Source: Pardosa pseudoannulata (lineage: Eukaryota > Arthropoda > Arachnida > Araneae > Lycosidae). From it: a stretch of DNA of 64,000 bases. The stretch's first letter is position 1, and every line of letters begins with the position of its first letter. A model generated the notes under the pieces. The model saw nothing but the letters and a program-made list of their open reading frames with translations, searched no databases and had not been told where the DNA came from. Below, piece after piece: positions 45,738-57,534 of the stretch. The DNA is taken from contig CM063501.1 in assembly GCA_032207245.1 (NCBI GenBank), forward strand, positions 82,465,168 through 82,529,167, given 5' to 3'. The translations under genes and the position numbers were made by a program.

Positions 45738-46548
45738 ATAGTCCAGAATAAAAGTCGTTATTGTTTTAAGCTGTACGTCGTATCATTAAAATTTCGACAC
45801 ATACAAGCTACCAGAGAATCCAGTGACGTTACAACATTCTATATTAAAAAGAAATCTCTCATTTTTAGTAACAGAAAAATAAATCCCGGTTACGTATTCG
45901 TGTGAAATCTTTGGTAAATATTGATAAAATCTAACTTTTATCTACGTGGAAATACACAGTCGTGACTACTTTACAATGTAATAAATGCATGCATTCATAA
46001 AAAAAGAAGTCTCGTAGGAACTAAAAATCAACAGTAAAGAATGTAAACAATGTATTGCTTGCTATATGAAAATGTCAAAAGTTACAAACGTATATTTTTT
46101 TTGTATGTGTGGTTGTGTTAGAATGCTTTTATACGTTTTTAAACTTATGCTGCAATCGTATTTCAAGTAGTTTTAATGTAAATTTTTAAATGTTGAGACC
46201 AGACATAATAAAACTGGAAAACTTTTTATATATTATTTATAGTTTAAAGTGAGCATCTCATATTATTTAGTTTCATTCAATATTTTAATTGAAAGCAAGT
46301 ATATTTAATTAAAATTTCATTATTCTTTCAGAACCTCTTTAATGACAATATCCTCTGATTAAATGTTTATCATAAAAAATAAATGCATTTATTTTACTTT
46401 TGTTGACATTTTTTCCCTGTAGCTTCATTAAACAATTGGTCATGTTTACGATTATGCAGGAAAACGCTGTGTTAATTATTTACACTTTTCATTATGTTTT
46501 CGATATACACTGCTTTTGCATGTTTCAGAATAATTGTATATATAAATA
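45738..46548. other. AT-rich DNA without recognised features
   Basis: No feature recognised between the LTR-like block and the Helitron 5' end. Confidence 0.45.
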
Positions 46549-46688
46549 TCCAATATAATAATAGCTTAAGTTATCCATACGCATTTTTGAAAGGTTGCAA
46601 CTGGAATAGATAGAGGCATCCATATTGGATTCTTGAAGAGTTAGGATTAGCAAAATTCAAAACGAGTAAAGTTTGTCTTCTTCTAAAC

Positions 46689-47480
46689 CAGTGGTGCGCA
46701 AACTTTTTTCGACTACGACCCCTTTTGTAGAGTGAAAAGTTTTGGCGACCCCTAGAGATAAATGTTCACAAATACGATGTATATTTCTCGCATTTCTTTT
46801 GTTTCATCGAATAAAAACATCATCATATTTGACTCATATTAAATTTATTTATAATTTTAAGAACATACTTTTTGTATAACACAAAAATCAATAAATTGCC
46901 CTTTAATGAGATGTATGTGGCTGCAAGTTTCTAATTATCTCAACGATGTTTGGATGTATGTTGCTAATTGCAATTCGCATATCATCTTCAGGGTTTCAAA
47001 CGCGAACGGTATTTAGTTTTTATTGAAACTAGTTTGCTAAATCCAGTTTCAAATAAATACGTTGATGCAAATTGTATTAACACTCTGATGGCATTCTTGC
47101 ATAAAAAAAGGATATTGTTTTTCCACGGATAGCCAAAATTTTTGGCAAGGCTGTGTCTTAAATTGATTTCGAAGAGTATAATCCCTAATTAGATCTATCA
47201 ATTGCTCATTCTCACTAATTTGAAGAGTTGAACTGCATATATGTCAAAGGAAAATGGATCACGAATCCAACCAAGATCGTTTTCAGGAAAATCCTCGAAT
47301 ACTCGAAAAATTTTTCTTTAACTTTTCAATGTGATTGGAAATGATGTTTTTAACTGTAAATATATCTATATTATTTTCAGCAGCATGCAGAGATGATGCA
47401 TTTCTTAAAAATTTGGTGACCCCCAAAAAACCTTCTGGCGACCCCCACAGGGGTCGCGATCCCTAGTTTGCGCACCACTG
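46689..47480 (-). mobile_element. hAT element with 8-bp target duplication
   Basis: A 792-bp insertion in a Helitron. TTCTAAAC is duplicated at 46681-46688 and 47481-47488. The terminal inverted repeats CAGTGGTGCGCAAACT are perfect over 16 bp. The unoccupied site is seen in other Helitron copies (CTCTTAAACTATAGATCC in the 34143 copy). It retains part of a transposase on the minus strand, so it is an internally deleted copy of a coding element. Confidence 0.95.
46903..47395 (-). pseudogene. hAT transposase C-terminal relic
   Basis: The C-terminal third of a hAT-superfamily transposase, which cuts and pastes the element and dimerises through this region. On the minus strand, ENEQLIDLIRDYTLRNQF and QKFWLSVEKQYPFLC lead into FASTYLFETGFSKLVSIKTKY, the conserved hAT C-terminal dimerisation motif (usually FxxTYLCEtGFSaL...KTKyRN). 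A frameshift follows near RSRLKP, and the next frame continues DDMRIAISNIHPNI to a stop at 46903-46905 with the usual C-terminus. A second frameshift lies upstream near 47240-47280. The N-terminal zinc finger and the catalytic core are absent. The frames stay open between lesions, so decay is moderate. Confidence 0.8.
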
Positions 47481-48374
47481 TTCTAAACTATCGATCCAAA
47501 TCTAAAATAAATTGGAATAAATATGCTTCATACCATAGCAAAAATACTGTAGTCTTTAAAAAGTTTGAAATCCAACCTTTCCCCTTTTTGAGAGCGTTTA
47601 ATGCCATAAATTTCAAGCTCTATTTTCTCTGGCTATTAAATTTATCAAACGCTATTGTTCCCGGTTAAGAGCCGGAGATTAAATTTATTAATTTATCGTG
47701 TAATAAACAGGTAAGCATAACTTTTTTTTCTCGAATTATGACGTCATTCCTTTAACCATCTCATTTATTCATTTATTTTAAATTATTTAAATATCGTCTG
47801 CATTATTTTCATACGTTTTACCACTGAACTTAGATATTACGTAAATACATTTCTTTTAAATTTAGCTTAAATAATAGATAAAAAATAGGAGAACTGTAGG
47901 GATTCAAAAAAGTGCTCGAATAATAGGGAAAAAAATATTTAGAAAAATTTAGTTTTGTAAATTTTTTATTGACTTCTATCATATATACATTTCTGTATGA
48001 CGCTCAGTCCATACTGGATTCCAAAGAAAATGTCGAAACTGGAAACATAAAAGAACAAAAAGTAGGTTAACATTACAGGTATTCCACTATACTTAACTTC
48101 ACTTGATAAAGAGTAGAACTGTAGAGAGTCAAACAAGTGCTAGAATAATAGAAAAAAAATTAGAAAAATTTAGTTTTGTAAATTTTTTATTGACTTCTAT
48201 CCTGTATGCTTTTCTGTATGACGTTCAGTCCATACTGGATGCCGAAGAAAGTGTCGAGACTGAAAACATAAATAAAAAAGAGAAAAAAGAAATATTTTAT
48301 TGTTACTAATTGAGTCACATTGCTCGAAAACGTTAAAATCGAAATTTTCGAGCAATTTTTCTAATTTTTCGAAA

Positions 48375-48427
48375 TTTTTCTAATTTTTATTTTGACGTTA
48401 GAAACGTCAAAATAAAAATTAGAAAAA
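48375..48427. repeat. Hairpin-forming inverted repeat, 24-bp perfect stem
   Basis: Arms 48375-48398 and 48404-48427 are perfectly complementary with a 5-nt loop, around the GACGT...ACGTC core. The arms contain the start of a repeat unit (TAGAAAAA...), so this is an inverted duplication at a unit junction. Confidence 0.92.
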
Positions 48428-49298
48428 CTGAGTTTTGTAAATTTTTATTGACTTCTATCATGTATGCGTTTCTATATGACATTCAGTCCATACTGGGTGC
48501 CGAAGAATCTGTCAAGACTGGAAACATAAAAGAACAAAAACTAGGGAAATAAAGATTTTATTGTTACTAGTTGAGTCACTTTGTTAGAAAACGTTACAAA
48601 GTTTCGGTTTAAATCAAGATAGTGGTGGTGATATAAGAAGAATTGTTAATAGAAAACACTGAAACTTAAAACTTTAAACTTAATTACTCTAAAAAACAAG
48701 CCGTGTTAAGATATTATATAAAGATAATGTATAAAGAAAGCTGAGTGCACAAAATTATGGTTTTTCGAAGATATACAAGGATTTAGAAAGATATTTGGAA
48801 TCTCGCCAAAGAACAGGTGAAAAAAAGTCGTCTAGGAAAAAAATCGAGAAAATTCGGAATAAATTTGTTAATTAAAATCGGTTAATTGGTTAAAAATATC
48901 ATTACAGATATTCCACTCTACTTAACAGCACTTCATAAACAGCAGAATTGTATAACAAATAAGTAATCCATGATAAAATTTAAAATTATCACATATGTAC
49001 CTAATGTATTATCTAAGAAAATATAAAAGAAAATTATTTACGTAATATCTAAGTTCTGTGATAATAGAGTCAAACTATTGCTAGAATAATAGAAAAAAAT
49101 TTAGAAAAATTTAGTTTTGTAAGATTTTTTATTGACTTCTATCATGTATGCGTTTCTGTATGACGACCAGTCCATACTGGGTGCCGAAGAACGTGTCGAG
49201 TCTGGAAACATAAAAGAAATAAAACAAGGGATAACGAAATATTTTATTGTTACTAGTTGAATCATTTTGCTAAAAAATGTTACAAAGTTTCGGTTTAA

Positions 49299-49935
49299 CC
49301 CTCCGAGTGGAACACATCGAGGAAAAAAAGTCTCTAAAAATACGCTAAAGGTTTACTGTCTCAGTGGCCAAAGCGTTCTATGATATTTTTTCCTTCACAC
49401 TTTGTCGACTAGAATGGAATATGGGATACCCACCCTCGTCATTGCTCCTTTACTTCCGGTTATAAATAGATATTTAAATAGATATTATAGATTGTTAATT
49501 TTTAAGACACATAAAGCTCGACAAGTCTCGAAGATCATCCCATAAGAAATAATGGATTCTAAAAGTACAAATAAAAATATTCTTTGAGATACCTATTTAT
49601 ATTTTTTTACTAAAGTCATCCAAGATATTTAAGGGATGCAATTAAAGATACATCTGTTACCGCAGACGAAATACTTCAAACTAGAGATTTACAAAGCCAT
49701 GAAAAGCTATCAGTCTTTTTGTGCCTCAGGGGTGAATAATTCAATAAATGTCAGTCAAAGAGGGGTGCAGTTCCTAAACAATCGACCTGACCCTCCTACC
49801 GCAAAACTTTGTGGGAGAAAGCACTGGCAGAAATGTACATTACATCTATTTTCGGAGCCTTTTTGAGGTCGAAAACTGTATGTTTTGGAGACATCATCGG
49901 TTTGGTGGAATTTTACGTGCGAACCACTTAGAGGG
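49299..49935 (+). mobile_element. piggyBac-like non-autonomous element, copy C
   Basis: Flanked by TTAA (49295-49298 and 49937-49940). The ends are CCCTCCGAGTGG and, inverted, CCCTCTAAGTGGTTCG. Neighbouring array units at 48605 and 50464 show the unoccupied site GGTTTAAATCAAG, so the insertion point is exact; the duplication may be read as TTTAA or TTAA. Over 85% similar by eye to copy A over its first 400 bp, and collinear with copy B. The 76-codon frame at 49636-49866 matches no transposase. Confidence 0.9.
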
Positions 49936-51420
49936 TTTAAATCAAGATAGTGGTGGTTATCTAAAAAAAATTTGTTAAAAGAAAATACATGGAGGGGTAA
50001 TTATTCTAATAACATAAGCCGTGTTAATATATTATATAAAGATAATATATAAAGAAATCTGAGTGCTCAAAATTATGGTTTTCGAAGGTTTACAAGGATT
50101 TAGAAAAGAGAATTGGAATCTCTCCAGAGGACAGGCGAAAAAATATCTTCTAGGGAAAAATCGGTTAATTGGTTAAAAATATCATTACAGGTATTTCACT
50201 ATACTTAACATCACTTGATAAACAGCAGAACTATAGAGAGTTAAACTAGTGCTAAAATAATAGAAAAAAATATTTAGAAAAGTTTAGTTTTGTAAATTTT
50301 TTATTGACTTTTATCATGTATGTGTTTCTGTATGACGTTCAGTCCATACTGGGTGCCGAAGAAAGTGTCAAGATTGGAAACATAAAAGAACAAAAAAGGG
50401 GGAAAAAGAAAGATTTTATTATTACTAGTTGAGTCACTTTGCTCGAAAACGTTACAAAGTTTCGGTTTAAATCAAGATAGTGGTGGTTATCTAAAAACAT
50501 TTGTTAAAAGAAACAGATCTAGGTGTAATTACTCTAATAACATAAGCCGTGTTAATATATTATATAAATATAACATATAAAGAAAGCTGAGTGCACAAAA
50601 TTATGGTTTTGCGAAGGTTTACAAGGATTTAGAAAGAGAATTGGAATCTCCCCAAAAGACAGGAGAAAAAATAACTAAGAAAAAAAAATCGCCAAAATAC
50701 GGAATGCTTTTGTTAATTGGTTAAAAAAAATCATTACAGCTGCTCCACTATACTTAACATCACTTGATAAAGAGCAGAAATGTATAACAAATAAATAATC
50801 GATGATAAAATTTAAAATTATCACATATGTACCTAATCTATTATCTAAGACAATATAAAAGAAAATTATTTACGTAATATCTAAGTTCAGTGATAATACA
50901 ATTAAACTAGTGCTAAAATAATAGAAATAAAATTTAGAAAAATTTAGTTTTGTAAATTTTTTATTGAATTGTATCTTCTATGCATTTCTGTATGACGTCT
51001 AGTCCATACTGGTTGCCGAAGAAAGTGTAGAGACTGGAAACATAAAAGAACAAAAACGATTGAAAAAGATTTTATTGTTACTATTTGAGTCACTTTACTC
51101 GAAAACGTTACAAAGTTTTAGTTTAAATCAAGATAGTGGTGAGTATCTAAGAAGAATTGTTAAAAGAAAACACATGGAGGGGTAATAACTCTAATAACAT
51201 AAGCCTTGTTAATATATTATATAAAGATAATATATAAAGAAAGCTGAGTGCACAAGATTATGGTTTCGCGAAGGTTTACAAAGATTGAGGAAGAGAATTG
51301 GAATCTCGCCAAAGGAATAAAAAATATCTTCTAGGGAAAAAATCGCCAAAATACGGAATGCATTTGTTAATTAAAATCGGTTAATTGGTTAAAAATATCA
51401 TTACAGATATTCCACCACAC

Positions 51421-51994
51421 AAAATATAATTATTTTTTGAAGGATATTCCACAATCTAAATACCTGCGCAGCAATATCATGTTTCTTTTCAAACGTTTCC
51501 TCGTGCGCTTCATTTTATTGCCGAAGCCAAATTACACAGAAAACACTTCAAGTCATAAATTTCCAAACTTTCCCCATAAACAAATGAAAGAATGACAAAT
51601 ATCCCTGTTCTTGTTTTAGAGGAGATCATCCATTACGAGTGTTTACATTCGGGCTTAAAATGCGGAATAAATCTTTTCTACTTGTTGGAAGAAAAATAAT
51701 TGTTAAAGACAGAATCAATTATAATGCGAATAAATATTTTGAGGCGTGCAAATTTGAATAATTACTTTTGGGAAATGAGTACTCTAAACTTGGATCGTTT
51801 TTGTCAACTCTTTTATTTATAGAGTGACGTATTGCACATTGTGTGTTTGGTAATTATTTATATTTCTTTTAAAAACAGTGGAAATTTTTTTATATCTTCT
51901 CTCAGTTTAAATATGTTATCTTGATTTTTTATGGTGACAAATTATTCATCGACATTCTATTCAGGTATTTATTTTTTTTTGTATTTTTACCGGT
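51421..51994. other. AT-rich DNA without recognised features
   Basis: No element ends, arrays or genes recognised. Confidence 0.45.
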
Positions 51995-52201
51995 TTCTTT
52001 TCTTTAATACTAATAATGATAATTGATAGAGTTAAAGATTGAAGATGGGATATTTGCTTATTTTTTCTGTGCTAGATTTTCTTACTGTCTTCTCTATGTT
52101 TTTAGACTCTTTCTGTGAACATAAGTTTAAAACTATTTCTTCTCAGAACGCACCGCAGTAAATATTTTTTATGAGTTCTTTATTTTTTTTATATATTTTT
52201 A

Positions 52202-53516
52202 CTAGATTTAGCCCTTTATAGGACGGGATCAGTAAAGTTTTTAATTTTCTAGTATTGTAAAGTAACCTATAAGGGAGGTAAAAAAATTGTTTGTTTTTTG
52301 GCTGAAAATTAAATGGTACATTCTCAATAATTTGCTTATCTTTGCTGACCGCAAGTTAATTGCCAACTTTAATTTATCTTGTCATATTACGGGATAGGAG
52401 GAACAGTAGAGGTTTTAATTTTGACAGAGATTATACGGCGATATTGTGACGCCTTCAATGTTCTTGATTGAAGAAGTAGCTTGAAGAAGGGTCACAGACA
52501 TAACCGAATTGGAAATCACAAAAAAAAAACAAAGGGATCCTAATATCTCAAAACATTTCAAAATGTAAATGTGTTCGCTTGGATAACATATCCACGATAA
52601 TCACAGTCGTAAAAAAAAATTAAATTTTCTCACACGATGAGGAGGTCTTTCCAGGGTGCAACGCAACCCAAACTATCAACCGTTCGGTGTCTGATACCCT
52701 GCCGTTCCTGATATGAGCGGACCTGACGAGTACCCCGAGCGTAATTGCTAAAACCTAGGCTCCGGTGAAAAGTCGCGGAAGCCTACACAAGGTAAAAACT
52801 GTGAGAGTGCAGCTATGTTTGACATAAGGTTTGCGAAACTGATTTGCTCGCCGCACTCACACGTTGTGGGTTGAATTGCCAAGATTTTTTCGCGACTCCA
52901 GGAAGCGTGTGGTGTGGCCAGTTATTGCACTTAAACTTCACCAAGTTTTGGAGAAATAACTTAAATGATAGATATATATTATTCCGTGAAATATACTCCT
53001 AGACTTTGTTGTTAATACTGGTGATAAAATTTTCATTGAAACAAAAATAATCGATGATTAAATTTAAAATAATCATATGTGTACCTAATCTATTATTTAA
53101 GACAAATATAAAATAAAATTATTTACGTAATATCTAAGTTCAGTGATAAAATGTACGAAAATAATACACACGATATATAAATCATTTAAAATAAGAAATG
53201 ATTAAATGTGATAGTTAAAGGAAAGACGTTAAAATGCTAGACTAAAATGTTATTCTTATCTTTTTATTAAGTGATAAATAGATAAATTTAATCTCCTGCT
53301 GTTAACCGGGAACACTAGAGCTTGACATAATGGCATTAAACACTCGAAAAGGGGGGAAGGGTTGGATTTCGAACATTTGAACGCTCTTATAATTTTCCTA
53401 ACCCTAACCTTATTAAAAAAATCTAATATAGAAGCATCTATCCCTTCCAAGTCCAACTGCTTCATAAATTTGAAGACAGAACGGACAGATAATTTAAGCT
53501 ATTATTATATAGGGGA
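52202..53516 (-). mobile_element. Non-autonomous Helitron with GC-rich insert
   Basis: The plus-strand boundary is A then CTAG (52202-52205) at one end and GA (53515-53516) then T at the other, i.e. on the minus strand A-TCCCCTATATAATAATAG...CTAG-T. The hairpin is decayed (CCCTTTATAGGACGGG). At 1315 bp it is longer than other copies because of a GC-rich insert at about 52620-52920 that includes the dispersed repeat 52802-52914. No helicase coding. Confidence 0.85.
52640..52920. mobile_element. GC-rich unclassified insert within Helitron
   Basis: Abrupt GC-rich block absent from other Helitron copies. Its right part (52802-52914) matches 12698-12812 in inverted orientation. The left part contains GAGTACCCCGAGCG and AAAAGTCGCGGAAGCC, which I cannot assign. 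It may be a captured or inserted short mobile element. Confidence 0.5.
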
Positions 53517-54420
53517 TTGATTTCTTTTCTTTAATACTAATAATGATAATTGATAGAGTTAAAAATTGAAGATGCTATATTTGATTATTTTTTTTTTTGT
53601 ACTAGATTTTCTTAATGTTTTCCCTAAGTTAGCCTAATACTGTGAGCATAATCTTGAAACTATTACGTCTATAAAACACACCAGGGCGGTTTGTATCAGG
53701 TATTTAATTTTTTATCCATTTATTTGTGCAACTACTAATAAGGATAGCTGGATCAGTAAATTAATTATTTACGTAATTATCAATATCTAAGTTCAGTGAT
53801 AAAATGTACGAAAATAATACACACGATATATAAATCATTTAAAATAAGAAATGATTAAATGTGATAGTTAAAGGAAAGACGTTAAAATGCTAGACTAAAA
53901 TGTTATTCTTATCTTTTTATTAAGTGATAAATAGATAAATTTACTTTCCTGCTTTTAACCGGGAACACTAGAGCTTGACATAATGGCATTAAACGCTCAG
54001 AAAGGGGGGGGAAGAGTTGGATTTCGAACATTTTGGAACTCTCTTTCAATTTTACTAACCGTAACTTATCAAAAATCTAATATAGAAGCCTCTAACCATT
54101 TGAAGTCCAACTGCTTCATAAATTTGTTTACAGACGGACAGATAACTTAAGCTGTTATTGTTTAGTCTATATCTATTCTTTAATACTAATAATGATAATT
54201 GATAATTTTAAAAATTGAAGATGCGATATTTGCTTATTTTTTCTGTGCTAGATTTTCTTAATGTTTTCCCCAAGTTAGCCTAATTCTCTGAACATAATTT
54301 TGAAACTATTACGTCTATAAACACACCAGATCGGTTTGTATCAGGTATTTAATTTTTTAAAAACTTTTATCCTTTTATTTGTACAAGTACTAATAAGGAT
54401 AGCTGGAACAGTAAAAGATT

Positions 54421-54962
54421 GAAGATGCCTAGTTGCTTATTTGTTCTTCATTTTATTTTATTTCCTTTTCCACATTAGTTAAGACTAACTCTGTGTATAG
54501 GAAACATTAAACATTTACTTCTATAAACACATTAAAGATTATCGTTTATTCTGAAATATAAAGTATATTTTATACAAGAAATCTTCCTATAAAACTAAAT
54601 ATCAGATACCTGTGTAAAACATTTTATAAAAAGGTTTTTTTTTACATTTAAGTTGTTATACTTCTCTTAGAAGATAAAAAACGTAAAATAATTATCATTT
54701 TCGATTTTTTAATACTTATAAAACTACAAGATTTACTAATATAATTTTTAACACTGTTAAAACAAATAATTATCTTTGCACACAAATATCTCATTCATTA
54801 TTGAAACATAAAATTTTTTTGTTAGAAATTTTTAAATAAGACCACTTTGTAGTAAAAAAATTATACCAAAGTTAACGTGAATGATTACTAAAAATATATT
54901 TAAACTGAAGACAAACTTGTTGTCTTAAATTATACTATAATACCTCAAAATAACTCTGAACC
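54421..54962. other. AT-rich DNA without recognised features
   Basis: Nothing recognised. Confidence 0.45.
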
Positions 54963-55560
54963 TAAATTGGTATATATTTAAGATACATATAGATTTTTCA
55001 AAACAATATTTGAAAAAAGGGAATTATTTTCTTTAGTTAAAAATTTATCATTGCAAAAAGAAATTATGCAAAAAAATTAATGGTCAAACGGATGAAAATC
55101 ATATATTGTGTAAATTGGTATATATTTAAGATACATATATATTTTTCAAAACAATATTTGAAAAAAGGAAATTATTTTCTTTAGTTAAAATTTATCATTT
55201 CAAAAAGAAAATATGCAAGAAAATTAATGGTCAATCGGATGAAAATCATATATTGTGTAAATTGGTATATATTTAAGATACATATATATTTTTCAAAACA
55301 ATATTTGAAAAAAGGGAATTATTTTCTTTAGTTAAAAATTTATCATTGCAAAAAGAAAATATGCAAGAAAATTTAGGTTCAATCGGATGAAAATCATATA
55401 TTGTGTAAATTGGTATATATTTAAGATACATATATATTTTTCAAAACAATATTTGAAAAAAGAGAATTATTTTCTTTAGTTAAAAATTTATCATTGTAAT
55501 AAGAAAATATGCAAGAAAATTTAGGTTCAATCGGATGGAAATCATATATTGTGTATAATC
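54963..55560 (+). repeat. ~148-bp tandem repeat, four copies
   Basis: Anchor ATTGGTATATATTTAAGATA at 54965, 55114, 55261 and 55409, with spacings of 149, 147 and 148 bp. Copies are over 90% identical by eye, so this is a recent amplification. Non-coding. Confidence 0.96.
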
Positions 55561-57130
55561 TGTAAAAAGTTTATGAAAAAATGTTTCAAGATGACATGTG
55601 CCTTACATGAAAAATCACAATTATAGAAAAATCAAATTAAAGTTGTGTAAGTTGTGTAAATTTGTTGACAGTAAACATCTATGTTTATATTTACAACTCC
55701 TCTCAATATTGAATTTTTATGTGTATTATTTCAAAATGCTCAGAACTGAATTCCTTTTCACATATATAGTTTTTAAAATCCAATTTTTGTCGACTTATAT
55801 CGTATTACCCCTAAATTAGTCTCAAGTTATCTATCAACTTTCTGTTCAGGTAATCCGTTATACAAAGTAAAGGAATTATATACATCATGAAAAATTCCAG
55901 TGTTAAGATTTCAGCTGAAATACTCAATTTGGCCATGTCTAAATGACATTTGACAAATTTCAGTTTTACGTCTGTATGTAGGTACAAGTAACTTGAATTA
56001 CGAAGCATTAAATATTCATTTTGACCAAACCTGAATTGGTATTGATTAGATCGTCTTTACATCTGTACTTATGTATCTTGCATAATTCATAACCTATATG
56101 ATGTAGAAGGTTAAAAATTTATATTTAGGATTGTTATAATGCCTAGTTCTGCAGTTTATCTTTTCGTTATAATCTGTAATTTATAACAAAAAAAAATTAA
56201 TACATCGTTTTTAACGATTTGGGGTACAACATAAAAATGAATTGCCGTAGAATGTCTAAATAGTGTATTTACCATTGCTATAACATCTTATTGTACTTTT
56301 ATCTTTTGATTGCAATTCTTTGTAATGAAAATTTTCAATATAACACAGATTAACGCTTTCGGAAATGACTCGACAGCGATGATCAATAAAATGATAAAAA
56401 TCGTCGAGTCTCTACAAAATAACAGTACTTGAGTTGTACGCAGAAAACACGGATAGCCTGATAAAGGAAACTTATAATGAATCTTAAATAGAATTTTCAA
56501 GGGATAAACCTCATTACGTACCATAAAAATATAAAAACTTTAAAATAGCCGTACAAGAAGACATGTAATATTCACATAACATTAATTTTAAACGCATTTA
56601 AATTATATATTTATATATTAATTACGGCAATTGGGATATTTAATATATAACAATTTATTATACATTTTTATTAGACTATTACATTACCTTAAACTACTTA
56701 AGAATAATTATGTTTGTGGGGAAAAATTATTAAGCTCGTTCCAAGTTAAAAAATGTTGAAATATTTGTGTATCATTCTTATCATATATGTATTAATTAAT
56801 GGTCACAAACTTTATTTATACCTATACTATTACACGATTTGGAAATTATTAAATATGGCCCCTTAAATATTTTAATACACATGCAACAGTTATTTATTTT
56901 AAGGTAATAAAGAACTCTAGCTGTTTATTTACAAAATTAGGAAAGTGCATATATATGTAAGTAGTGATGTAAATCTTTCATTCTGCAAAAACTTCTCAAT
57001 AATTGCAGAGGTTTTACTCTGGATGTAGATGAATGGGTGACTAAAAAGGCCTTGACTTCAGTATAAAGTGTCTGTAAAAACGAAGATCGATTAAAAAATA
57101 TGAATACATTTAAAATATGACGTAAAACCA
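55561..57130. other. AT-rich DNA without recognised features
   Basis: Several 60-80-codon frames occur on both strands, none with a recognisable domain. No element ends were seen. Confidence 0.5.
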
Positions 57131-57534
57131 TATACGTCTCTCAGAAGACCTCCTGGACAAAGCCAAACCGTCAAGGGTCGAAGGACAGCGATTCTAAAGT
57201 CAGTGAACATCGAGATAAATGTTCGTGAGGGTTCCATATCCATCCAAGCGTAAGCCAATGAAGATTGAAAGTAATGGGCTCAGGCAGCGAAATAGTGTCC
57301 TGGGTGGGACTGTAAGCATCTACAGTCGACTACAAACTGTAGAGAGTCACAAAAGTCGCACGATGTTGCAGGTAAGAGCACATACGCGTTCGTACTACTG
57401 TGTGACAGAAAGGTTGTATAGTGGGTGTGAACGAAGTAGTACCTATCCAATATCCATGTACAATCATGACCGGACCTCAGGGATCTAGTTCTCTCAACAA
57501 GAGTACAATCATTTTCCCGACCCTTATACGAATT
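57131..57534 (-). mobile_element. LINE 3' untranslated region
   Basis: GC-richer block continuing directly downstream (minus strand) from the LINE ORF stop at 57535. The composition shift ends near 57130. The plus-strand 89-codon frame at 57219-57488 inside it is a chance frame. Assigned by position and composition only. Confidence 0.45.

Larger units (their letters stand above)
46549..47885 (+). mobile_element. Helitron 5' part, plus orientation, interrupted by hAT
   Basis: Begins TCCAATATAATAATAGCTTA preceded by A, the 5' end of the CATATG-hairpin Helitron family. Collinear with the reverse complement of 34143-35154: ATCCATATTGGATTCTTG, AATGCCAT, CCCGGTTAAGAGC and ACTGAACTTAGATATTACG follow in order. 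Homology stops near 47885 in AATAATAGAT, where a ~650-bp tandem array starts, so the 3' end and hairpin are missing. A hAT element splits it at 46689-47480. Confidence 0.82.
47886..51420 (+). repeat. ~650-bp tandem array, about six units, with Helitron-derived segment
   Basis: Units begin near 47890, 48111, 48420, 49073, 50230 and 50890, each with TTAGTTTTGTAAATTTTTTA, GACTTCTATCATGTATG and AGTCCATACTGGGTGCCGAA. Long units (48420 and 50230) are about 655 bp and carry ATCAAGATAGTGGTGG, AAAGCTGAGTGCACAAAATT and, at their 3' end (48958-49066, 50795-50897), a segment shared with the Helitron interior (CACATATGTACCTAATCTAT). The first two units are shortened to about 220-310 bp. A piggyBac-like element sits in the fourth unit. 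Non-coding. Confidence 0.92.
51995..54420 (+). repeat. Large tandem duplication carrying a Helitron
   Basis: TTCTTTAATACTAATAATGA starts three copies at about 51995, 53524 and 54175. Copy 1 (about 1.5 kb) includes a full Helitron. Copy 2 (about 0.65 kb) has the same layout with most of the Helitron's CTAG half deleted (53733-54165). Copy 3 ends near 54420, just after the Helitron-like junction TAAGGATAGCTGG. The Helitron parts at 53150-53516 and 53780-54165 are nearly identical, so the duplication is younger than the insertion. Confidence 0.9.

Noticed and set aside
57219..57488. 89-codon plus-strand frame
   Set aside because: It lies antisense to the probable 3' UTR of the LINE relic and shows no domain.
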